Shown here: one piece after another, positions 5,351-11,118 of the stretch
Layout: each line of letters begins with the position of its first letter
Position numbering within the stretch: the stretch's first letter is position 1
From: Chloroflexi bacterium UBA5177
GTDB lineage: Bacteria; Chloroflexota; UBA5177
Assembly: GCA_002413265.1 (NCBI GenBank)
Contig: DHWR01000320.1
Location: 4,564 to 15,681, forward strand
Direction of reading: 5' to 3'
DNA length: 11,118 nucleotides
Made by a program: the position numbers and the translations under genes
The notes under the pieces: generated by a model
Databases searched by the model: none
What the model was told of the DNA's origin: nothing
What the model saw: the letters and a program-made list of their open reading frames with translations, nothing else

Positions 5351-6811
5351 CTAGGCTTCGTCAGTGTCCCAAAGACCATCGTGGGCGGCCTGCCGCGGGT
5401 ACACAGACGGATCCATGAACTTGTCGTAGTAGTCCGTCTCCAAATGGGCGAACTGTGTCCAGATTCCCGGCACGTAGAACGAATTGAGATGCGCCGGGAA
5501 TCGCCCGTAGGTATCCCAGATGTAGTTCGCCACGTCTTTTGCGTACTGCACGCATTCCTTTGAGTAATGCGAGGCGTGCTTCAGATATTCCTCGCCTTGA
5601 GTCTGCTTCCGGTAGGCTCCCGAGAAGATCTGAGGGTTTGAGTAGACACCATCGCCGCTGTATTTAAATTCCACAACCTTATCGACGGCTTCATCCATCG
5701 ACCCAACGTAAGGGGGACAACAGCCTTCAAGGATTCCGTCGATGCCTACGAAATTCGGCTGTGGCGCTGGGAGGGGGGGCCACCGCCGGAACTTCTTGCC
5801 GTCTTCTTTCCTGAAGCCCAGTCCATACCATCCCTTCGAGGCATCCCTCTCCATCACGTATGGAGGGAATACCGAGGCATGAGTCCAGCTGCCCAAGCCC
5901 ATCGCCTCTCCCAGCAGGGCGAGATTCTGGAGCAAGAAGAAGGCGTCGTGGTCGGTGCGCCAGGTGCGCGCGTAGCCCAGCGGGACGGTGGCGTTGGGGT
6001 TAACGTATCCGCTACGAATGTACTTCGTTCCACCCACGGGGTGGTAAGGGATCAGAGTGGAGAGGTGCAGATGCGAACCTGCCCAGGCGATCCAGTCGAA
6101 CGCGCTCTTCGGGTGGAACTTTTGCCAGTCGTCTATGATGATCGGCCGCTGGCCATCGGGCTCGGATCCGATGATCAGAAAGGCGTTGATGTACTGCCAT
6201 GTACAGTCGACGATGGGGAAAAAGATGGTAGTTCCGGGGACGTTCGAGATCTGCTTGTTCCAGCCGATGTAGTATGGCCATTCCCTCGGGAACTCTAGAC
6301 GCCCCTCGTGAACTTTGACCTTCATCGTGCTAGCCGCGGTGAGCCAATCCTCTTCTGACCACTCCTGCCACTTGCGGGGCCGATCGTCCAGAAGGCGGCG
6401 AGCTTCGCTCGGTTTCAGCGACTTGATCAGCCAGATGCCGTCGTCATTGATCATAAAAATCTTTGCGGCCTGGGCATTGTCAGGGCTAGGTGCGGCCCGG
6501 CTAATGGCATTCATGAACGGTGTACCCAGCTCATCTCTGCCGTCGCGCATCACGAGAGGGCCATCGTGCATCACCGCGCCCGTCGGTCCGGTCGAAACGA
6601 TGAGTACCGCCTCTTCAAGCGGGCTGAGTGACTTTGGTTTGTGCTCGCTCTCGTGCGTCAATCCGTACGCGTCTACCGACATGCCACGCGCAACTCGCCG
6701 GGTTCGCCTCTCTTGAAGCGCCGTCATGAGTGACACGTTGAACAGTTCCCGCAATCCCGGATTGACCTGGCCTCGTTGCCCGCTCTCTTGCTGCTGAGCC
6801 GTGTCCGTCAT
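5351..6811 (-). CDS. Large nitroreductase-like protein (putative FMN enzyme)
   Basis: A 486-aa soluble protein. Residues 34-44 (ERRTRRVARGM) followed by SLSPLEEAVLIVSTGPTG (61-78) resemble the FMN-phosphate-binding start of nitroreductase-fold proteins. PDNAQAAKIFMINDDGIWLIK (110-130) resembles their second strand region, and HDAFFLLQNLALLGEAMGLGSW (288-309) resembles the QNLxLxAxALGLGS helix that packs on the flavin. Between these lies a region of about 150 residues rich in aromatic residues (REWPYYIGWNKQ; CTWQYINAF) that I cannot assign, and the last 130 residues are also unassigned, so it is about twice the length of a typical nitroreductase. ATG 6811 has a full AGGAGG (complement of 6817-6822) 5 nt upstream. 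It starts 21 nt after the alpha/beta-hydrolase stop, so the two are co-transcribed. The fold call is moderate; substrate and reaction are unknown. Confidence 0.6.
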   Translation of the reverse strand: MTDTAQQQESGQRGQVNPGLRELFNVSLMTALQERRTRRVARGMSVDAYGLTHESEHKPKSLSPLEEAVLIVSTGPTGAVMHDGPLVMRDGRDELGTPFMNAISRAAPSPDNAQAAKIFMINDDGIWLIKSLKPSEARRLLDDRPRKWQEWSEEDWLTAASTMKVKVHEGRLEFPREWPYYIGWNKQISNVPGTTIFFPIVDCTWQYINAFLIIGSEPDGQRPIIIDDWQKFHPKSAFDWIAWAGSHLHLSTLIPYHPVGGTKYIRSGYVNPNATVPLGYARTWRTDHDAFFLLQNLALLGEAMGLGSWTHASVFPPYVMERDASKGWYGLGFRKEDGKKFRRWPPLPAPQPNFVGIDGILEGCCPPYVGSMDEAVDKVVEFKYSGDGVYSNPQIFSGAYRKQTQGEEYLKHASHYSKECVQYAKDVANYIWDTYGRFPAHLNSFYVPGIWTQFAHLETDYYDKFMDPSVYPRQAAHDGLWDTDEA

Positions 6812-6832
6812 GCACCCCTCCTGTAAGACGTT

Positions 6833-7909
6833 CTAGGCGGCGTTGCCTTTCTCCAACTCGGCAAGGACGATCGGAAAGACATCCCTGGCCGAGTCTTTGC
6901 CTATGAAACAATCCATGTGCGCGTAATTTTTTATGACCGTGCGCGTGTACAGGTCTGGACCGTTTGCTTCTCGCAGCACGTTGTACGTGATCTCGCTGCC
7001 CTTAGTGAGGAATAGGCCGTTCTCTTCGCCATGAATAAACGAGATGGGTATGCGCAGCCGATCGAGGTGCGGAAGATACGAGTTCTTTCCGTCCTTGTCA
7101 ACGATGTGACCGGCTCGTACGATAGCGCCTAACTGTTTGAAGGTAGTCATGTTCGCCACGCCGAACATCTCGTGCATCGCGTCGTGAGTGGCTTGGTTGA
7201 GATTTTCGTGCTTGTAGACCTCTCCGTACATGAAGAGGATCCGGCGGCAGACCGGGCTATTGCAGCGCTCGTGAGTGGGATACAGTTTCAGCACCTTATC
7301 GAAGATGCTCTCCTGCCAGTGAGAGTCCTCATAGTCCGTCGTGAGAGTATCGAAGCCCATCACAGGTAGCAGATCCGCCAGATGGAGGCCCGCCTTGACC
7401 TGATTGAGGGTGGGGGCAACGGGATGCGCCGTCAGCTGAGAACAGACCGCTGATCTGACTCCCTTCATTCCGGCCATCATCCCCATCAGGAAGGACATGG
7501 AACCCACGCAGTGGGCCATTACCTGGACATCGCCCGCGCCGCTGACTTCTCGGACTTTTTCAACCGTCGCCGGCCAATCTCTGGTGGCAATGTCGTCCAC
7601 GGTGAACTGCGTGGTCGCAGATGGGAGCTCCGGGCTGGAGCGATAGTCGAGCAGCCAAACGTCATAGCCGTTGGCATACAGGTACTCGGGGAAGTTGACG
7701 TCCACGGTGTCGATAGAGAAGGCAAGGCTGGACGTTCCGTAGCCAGGTGCAAGGATTACCGGACCCTTGCCTCCGCCGTCATATCGGGTGAGACGTAGCT
7801 CCACCCCGTCGTCCGCGTGATACGAGTACGTATGCGCCCGATCCATACGCAACGGGCGGCGCTCACGGCTTTTGACCTGTTCTCCGTTGCTGGCGCTCGG
7901 CTGAGCCAT
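6833..7909 (-). CDS. Alpha/beta hydrolase with cysteine nucleophile, GMC-partner type
   Basis: A 358-aa alpha/beta-hydrolase-fold protein. The oxyanion-hole segment is APGYGTS (54-60). The nucleophile elbow, normally GxSxG, reads AHCVGS at 132-137 with Cys134 as nucleophile (codon TGC). The acid is probably Glu295 or Glu296 in FIHGEENG, and the histidine is His331 in NYAHMDCFIG. Cysteine in this position is known from dienelactone hydrolases and PHA synthases. The sequence looks like the hydrolase part I associate with long GMC-hydrolase fusions. ATG 7909 is chosen because GGGAGG (complement of 7916-7921) lies 6 nt upstream; an ATG at 7957 would add 16 residues but has no clear ribosome binding site. 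It is the first gene of a minus-strand pair with the nitroreductase-like gene. Likely role: ester, lactone or thioester cleavage, or acyl transfer, in the same pathway as the GMC enzyme. Confidence 0.85.
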   Translation of the reverse strand: MAQPSASNGEQVKSRERRPLRMDRAHTYSYHADDGVELRLTRYDGGGKGPVILAPGYGTSSLAFSIDTVDVNFPEYLYANGYDVWLLDYRSSPELPSATTQFTVDDIATRDWPATVEKVREVSGAGDVQVMAHCVGSMSFLMGMMAGMKGVRSAVCSQLTAHPVAPTLNQVKAGLHLADLLPVMGFDTLTTDYEDSHWQESIFDKVLKLYPTHERCNSPVCRRILFMYGEVYKHENLNQATHDAMHEMFGVANMTTFKQLGAIVRAGHIVDKDGKNSYLPHLDRLRIPISFIHGEENGLFLTKGSEITYNVLREANGPDLYTRTVIKNYAHMDCFIGKDSARDVFPIVLAELEKGNAA

Positions 7910-8177
7910 TTCCGCCCTCCCACGGTGGCAATCTAACATGGGTTCAAACGTGGACATGTCGGGGCAACGGGTCCTATCTCGTCTCGCCGAAGGCTGGTCG
8001 TAGGCCTGCTGAAACCTTCGTGAGGCCCGCCGGCTTTACTGAGATTCCGTGGAAGTGAGTGTAGCACCGGGCAAAATCAACGACAAGCGCAGCGGTCTTT
8101 GACGGCGCTCACGCCGTCCATTACATTGACGGAACCACGGTGTCCTTCACCAGCTATGGAAGGGAGCGCTGATAGAT
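7910..8177. promoter_or_regulatory. Divergent intergenic region between hydrolase and amidase operons
   Basis: A 268-nt region between diverging starts, so it should carry both promoters. It holds a perfect 7-bp inverted repeat, GACGGCG (8101-8107) and CGCCGTC (8112-8118), with loop CTCA, about 60 nt before the amidase start. It also holds a longer-spaced repeat, CGAAGG (7988-7993) and CCTTCG (8015-8020). TTGACG at 8126-8131 could be a -35 element, but no good -10 follows at 16-18 nt. No regulator gene or RNA family is recognised here. The repeats are candidate operators or leader hairpins only. Confidence 0.35.
8101..8118 (+). repeat. Inverted repeat upstream of the amidase gene
   Basis: The 7-bp arms GACGGCG and CGCCGTC are separated by CTCA. 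On the plus strand it lies in the probable leader of the amidase gene and has no T-run after it; on the minus strand it is followed by AAAG. It could act as an operator or an attenuating hairpin. Its role is unknown. Confidence 0.45.
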
Positions 8178-9776
8178 ATGGCGAGAGCCTCAGCAAAGAC
8201 GCAGCAGTCCGGCAACGAAGTGTTGTGGACGAGCGCTAGCGAGCTCGCCCGACGCATAGCAGCCGGAGATGTCTCGTCGAGAGAAGTCGTGGAAGCACAC
8301 GTCCGTAGGATAGAAGAAGTCGATCCTAGACTGAACGCTGTCGTGGTCCCGTTATTTGCCGAAGCCATGGCTTCGGCTGACGAGGCGGATAGGACAAGAG
8401 CGCGCGGAGAGTCTCTCGGGGCCCTACACGGCGTCCCTATGACCATCAAAGAGTGCTATGACATCAAGGGGCTGCCGACCACCGGCGGGATGGTGCGCTT
8501 TGCAAATCAGCGGGTGCCGGTTGATTCGCCGATGGTGGCACGGCTCCGAGCAGCAGGCGCAATATTTCTGGGCAAGACAAATCTGCCTCAACTCATGCTC
8601 TTTAACGAGGGCGACAACCCGCTGTTTGGACGAACCAACAATCCCTGGAACTTGGAGCGCTCACCGGGTGGCGGCAGCAGTGGAGAGGGAGCTATTCTGG
8701 CGGCCGGTGGATCACCTGTCGGTTTGGCAAGCGATTACGGCGGCAGCGTCCGTATTCCGCCGCATTTCTGCGGGATCCACGGCTTCAAGCCAACCTCAGG
8801 TCGGCTGAGCCTGAAAGGGACGTTCGATGCGCGCTTGTTCTCGGGCATGGAGACAGTCATCGATCAGCCGGGTCCCATGGGGCGGAACGTGGAGGATCTT
8901 AGGCTCGTACTCTCGGTGATCGCGGCTCCGGGTCTTGAGAAAATCGACAGAACCGTTCGAGTGATGCCGTGGCGAGATCCGGCTGATGTGTCGATCAAAG
9001 ATCTCAAGATTGCCTGGTATGACGACGACCGCGCGTTTCGTCCGGCACCCGCAGTACGCCGCGTTACGCGCGACGCTGCCGCGGTCCTGGAAGGTCTGGG
9101 CGCGTTCGTGGAGGAATGGGTGCCGGGGGACATTGAAAGGGGCCGGGCAATATTTCTGGGGCTGGCAAGCGCGGCTGGTTCTCGCTGGGCAAAGCGAATC
9201 GCGGGTGACGACAAGCTGGATAAACGAGCCGGACACCCGGTGATGGCGGGAGGTTTGCCCAACTGGGCAGCGCGAGCCGGAGCGGCTGTTCTGCGACGTC
9301 TCGGGCAGCATCGACTCGCCAGTTTTGCTCAGAGCGTTGGAGTTCGCTCGACGGCAGATTATTGGGATCTGATCCTCGAGCGAGACAGATACATGGACAA
9401 TTTCGCGGCGGTCATGGACGCCAAAGGCTATGACGTCATACTCTGCCCGCCCAACCCGTTCCCTGCATATCGACATGGAACCGGGTACTACCTGACCAAC
9501 GAGGGAAGCTACACGCAGGTCTACAACCTTCTTGGCATGCCGACCGGCGCGGTCGCGGTGAGTCGAATTGGTCCTGATGAGGAATGCGACCGGCCCGAGA
9601 GCACTGATCTCATAGAGAGGACTGCCCGAGCCGGAGAGATCGGCAGCGTGGGTCTTCCGGTCGGTGTGCAGGTCGTGGCCCGTCACTGGCGCGAAGACGT
9701 GGCGTTCGCGGTAATGGACACCCTGGAGCAGCATTTCAAGACCCGAGACGACTATCCGTTGCGTCCACCCCTCTGA
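8178..9776 (+). CDS. Amidase-signature family hydrolase
   Basis: A 532-aa enzyme of the amidase-signature superfamily (fatty-acid amide hydrolase and GatA-like fold), which cleaves carboxamide or related bonds using a Ser-cisSer-Lys triad. Lys91 in MTIKE and Ser190 in SDYGGSVRIPPHFCGIHGFKPT are the expected lysine and nucleophile. The Gly/Ser loop reads SPGGGSSGEG (162-171) where the family usually has SPGGSSGGEG, so the cis-serine may be shifted to Ser167 or replaced by Gly166. The N-terminal helix (ELARRIAAGDVSSREVVEAHVRRIEEVDPRLNAVV) is typical. There is no signal peptide, so it is cytoplasmic. AAGGGAG (about 8160-8166) precedes ATG 8178 by 11 nt. The SDR gene follows 30 nt after the stop, indicating an operon. 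The closest subfamily is probably FAAH-like amidases for acyl amides, but this is inference. Confidence 0.9.
   Translation: MARASAKTQQSGNEVLWTSASELARRIAAGDVSSREVVEAHVRRIEEVDPRLNAVVVPLFAEAMASADEADRTRARGESLGALHGVPMTIKECYDIKGLPTTGGMVRFANQRVPVDSPMVARLRAAGAIFLGKTNLPQLMLFNEGDNPLFGRTNNPWNLERSPGGGSSGEGAILAAGGSPVGLASDYGGSVRIPPHFCGIHGFKPTSGRLSLKGTFDARLFSGMETVIDQPGPMGRNVEDLRLVLSVIAAPGLEKIDRTVRVMPWRDPADVSIKDLKIAWYDDDRAFRPAPAVRRVTRDAAAVLEGLGAFVEEWVPGDIERGRAIFLGLASAAGSRWAKRIAGDDKLDKRAGHPVMAGGLPNWAARAGAAVLRRLGQHRLASFAQSVGVRSTADYWDLILERDRYMDNFAAVMDAKGYDVILCPPNPFPAYRHGTGYYLTNEGSYTQVYNLLGMPTGAVAVSRIGPDEECDRPESTDLIERTARAGEIGSVGLPVGVQVVARHWREDVAFAVMDTLEQHFKTRDDYPLRPPL
8358..8377 (+). repeat. Perfect 20-bp palindrome inside the amidase gene
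   Basis: GCCGAAGCCA (8358-8367) is followed directly by its reverse complement TGGCTTCGGC (8368-8377), giving a 20-bp perfect palindrome with no spacer. It encodes AEAMASA in the amidase N-terminal helix region, about 180 nt into the gene. Ala/Glu/Ser codons make such symmetry easier by chance, so function is uncertain. Confidence 0.6.
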
Positions 9777-9794
9777 GTTCAGCGCCGGCGGCGC

Positions 9795-9800
9795 GGGAGA
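9795..9800 (+). promoter_or_regulatory. Ribosome binding site supporting a TTG start
   Basis: GGGAGA lies 6 nt before TTG 9807. The nearby GTG at 9811 is in another frame and meets TAA within two codons, and no in-frame ATG precedes the nucleotide-binding motif, so TTG is the best start for the SDR. Confidence 0.65.
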
Positions 9801-9806
9801 AACGGT

Positions 9807-10670
9807 TTGCGTGAGCTAAAGGGTAGAACCGCTCTTGTTACCGGCGCCTCGAGAGGCGTTGGCAAATATATCGCCGAGGCACTGTGCCGCGAAGGTATGA
9901 GTGTCGTGCTGCTTTCCCGTTCTTCTAGCGAATTGGATGCCGTCGCCGCCGAGCTCGGGAAAGCGGGATCGCTGACGCTTGCCATAAACGCGGACTTGGC
10001 AAACACTGCTGACTTGGAGCAGGCGGTCCAGCTTGCTGAAGCGAAGTTTGGCGCGATCGACCTGCTCGTCAACAATGCGGGTCTGTTGTTGACGTCGTTC
10101 TATCACACACTTACGCCACACGAGATCGAGCAGATAGTCCGAGTCAACCTAGTTGGTCCAATGATCCTTTCTCGATTGGTTCTACCCGGCATGTTGCAGC
10201 GGAAACGAGGCCATATCGTAAACGTCGCATCGATGGAGGGGAAGTACGGCGTGCCGTACGACGAGCCTTACTGCGCCAGTAAGAGCGGAATCATCGGCTT
10301 CACCCGGTCGCTCAGAGCTGAGTACAGAAATCAAGGCGTGAGTGCTTCGGTTGTTATTCCCACGTACGTGAGTGGGACAGGCATGTACCAACGGTCCGTT
10401 GCAGAGGCGGGCGCAACCGCGTCGCCTCCCGGCGGACTGTCCTCGCCCAATAAGATTGCCGAGGCAGTGGTGCGGGCCGTGCGGAAGGACAAGGCAGAAA
10501 TTCTAGCCATTCCCAAGGCTCTCCCGAGCCGCTTGATAGTGGCGTCGATAGAGCTGTTTCCGAGGCTGAATGAAGTAATGATGTTGTATTCGGGTACCGG
10601 AAAGCTCTCGAAGACCATCGCCGAGTATCGAGAGCGCGAGAAGACGCGTCAAACGGAATCGATGCGCTAG
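9807..10670 (+). CDS. Short-chain dehydrogenase/reductase (classical SDR)
   Basis: A 287-aa NAD(P)-dependent oxidoreductase with a complete SDR pattern: TGASRGVG (12-19) for cofactor binding, NNAG (89-92), Asn114 in VRVNLVGP, Ser142 in NVASMEG, and Tyr155-x3-Lys159 in YCASK. Arg38 in LLSRSSSELD, just after the second strand, favours NADP(H), as in other reductases with a basic residue there; this is inference. The usual PG motif after strand 6 is replaced by IPTYVSGTGM (184-193). The tail (255-287) is helical and charged, somewhat longer than a minimal SDR. It starts at TTG 30 nt after the amidase, so it is probably co-transcribed. It likely reduces a ketone or oxidises an alcohol in the same pathway as the amidase and P450. 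The substrate is unknown. Confidence 0.9.
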   Translation: MRELKGRTALVTGASRGVGKYIAEALCREGMSVVLLSRSSSELDAVAAELGKAGSLTLAINADLANTADLEQAVQLAEAKFGAIDLLVNNAGLLLTSFYHTLTPHEIEQIVRVNLVGPMILSRLVLPGMLQRKRGHIVNVASMEGKYGVPYDEPYCASKSGIIGFTRSLRAEYRNQGVSASVVIPTYVSGTGMYQRSVAEAGATASPPGGLSSPNKIAEAVVRAVRKDKAEILAIPKALPSRLIVASIELFPRLNEVMMLYSGTGKLSKTIAEYREREKTRQTESMR

Positions 10671-11118
10671 GCTGAGTGCCGCTTGTTCACCGTCACCATG
10701 ATCGGGTGTTTCGGCCGAATGATCAGCTCTGGCTTTATATCGAGCGTTTCTCCCGGCACGAGAGTGAACCGGCAGGCCTGGATGAGAGTGGCTAGGCCGA
10801 CTAGCGTTCCGCTGATGCCAAGTGGCTCGCCGTAGCAGCGACGCGGTCCCGCGCCGTAGGGGAAGTAGGCGTATTTCGGTAGCCCTCTCATGAACTCGGA
10901 TGTCCACCGCGATGGCCTGAAGCCTTCCGGGTCTTCGTAAAAGCGTGGGTCTCTATGCATTACCCATTGACAGCTGAACAGAGTCGTTCCCTTGTCGACA
11001 CGGTGGCCGTCGATGTCTAAATTCTCGAGAGCAATGCGGTCGGTGGCATAGATCGGTGGGTAGAGACGGAGAGTCTCCATGATGACCTTCTGGACAAGGG
11101 GCAGGCTCTCCTGATCCG
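10667..11118 (-). CDS. Cytochrome P450, C-terminal part (cut by window edge)
   Basis: The last 149 codons of a heme monooxygenase on the minus strand; the frame is open to the right edge, and the ATG at 11080 is internal. It starts inside the K helix: residues 5-21 of the visible part (LPLVQKVIMETLRLYPP) contain the ExxR pair Glu14 and Arg17. The PERF-like segment DPEGFRPSRW follows, then the heme loop YGAGPRRCYG (87-96) with axial Cys94; the usual Phe at the start of the loop is Tyr and the residue after Cys is also Tyr. The PRRC form and the sequence around it resemble the CYP102/CYP110-like, fatty-acid- or terpene-oxidising branch more than the camphor type. The stop codon overlaps that of the convergent SDR gene in a shared CTAG. 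A P450 beside GMC, SDR and hydrolase genes fits oxidation of a hydrophobic substrate. Confidence 0.9.
   Translation of the reverse strand, partial: DQESLPLVQKVIMETLRLYPPIYATDRIALENLDIDGHRVDKGTTLFSCQWVMHRDPRFYEDPEGFRPSRWTSEFMRGLPKYAYFPYGAGPRRCYGEPLGISGTLVGLATLIQACRFTLVPGETLDIKPELIIRPKHPIMVTVNKRHSA

Noticed and set aside
8065..8172. Open stretch on the plus strand ending just before the amidase, reading GAHAVHYIDGTTVSF
   Set aside because: It looks faintly like an acyl-CoA synthetase N-terminal strand and might be a gene remnant, but it is about 35 codons, has no suitable start, and the resemblance is too weak to call a pseudogene.
8796..9734. 312-codon open frame on the minus strand opposite the amidase
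   Set aside because: It is antisense to conserved amidase sequence and its product shows no recognisable domain.

Overview
The window looks like chromosomal DNA from a GC-rich, probably soil or aquatic bacterium with strong AGGAGG-type ribosome binding sites. I could not place the phylum. The gene families (GMC flavoenzyme with its companion modules, CrtC-like protein, P450, SDR, amidase, and a cyclic-nucleotide-binding membrane protein) would suit Actinomycetota, Chloroflexota, Myxococcota or an uncultured soil lineage. I see no tRNA, rRNA, CRISPR array, transposase or phage gene. Both ends cut through genes.

Left part (1-2500), all on the minus strand. A membrane protein with an N-terminal cyclic-nucleotide-binding domain (2500-1544) overlaps by 4 nt (GTGA) a MutY-type adenine glycosylase (1547-741). 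That glycosylase contains no cysteine at all, so it cannot carry the usual [4Fe-4S] cluster. After a 159-nt gap comes the N-terminal 193 residues of a CrtC/AttH lipocalin-like protein, cut by the window edge.

Middle part (2680-7909). A plus-strand operon encodes a small acidic protein of unknown function, a cholesterol-oxidase-like GMC flavoprotein, and a 202-aa protein of the kind that begins with an FTFTETM motif. It ends at a strong hairpin terminator. Facing it from the other side is a minus-strand pair: an alpha/beta hydrolase with a cysteine in the nucleophile elbow, then a 486-aa nitroreductase-like protein. From memory, the GMC, FTETM and hydrolase modules are found fused in single long proteins in other bacteria. 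Here they are three genes on two convergent transcripts, which suggests one oxidation/hydrolysis pathway acting on a sterol-like, long-chain alcohol or ester substrate.

Right part (8178-11118). Divergent from the hydrolase is an amidase-signature enzyme, followed after 30 nt by a short-chain dehydrogenase starting at TTG. The dehydrogenase converges on the C-terminal part of a cytochrome P450 that is cut by the right edge; the two stop codons share one CTAG. With the GMC enzyme, hydrolase and nitroreductase-like protein, this gives a neighbourhood rich in redox and hydrolytic enzymes. It is probably a catabolic or tailoring cluster for a hydrophobic substrate, but the substrate cannot be read from the sequence.
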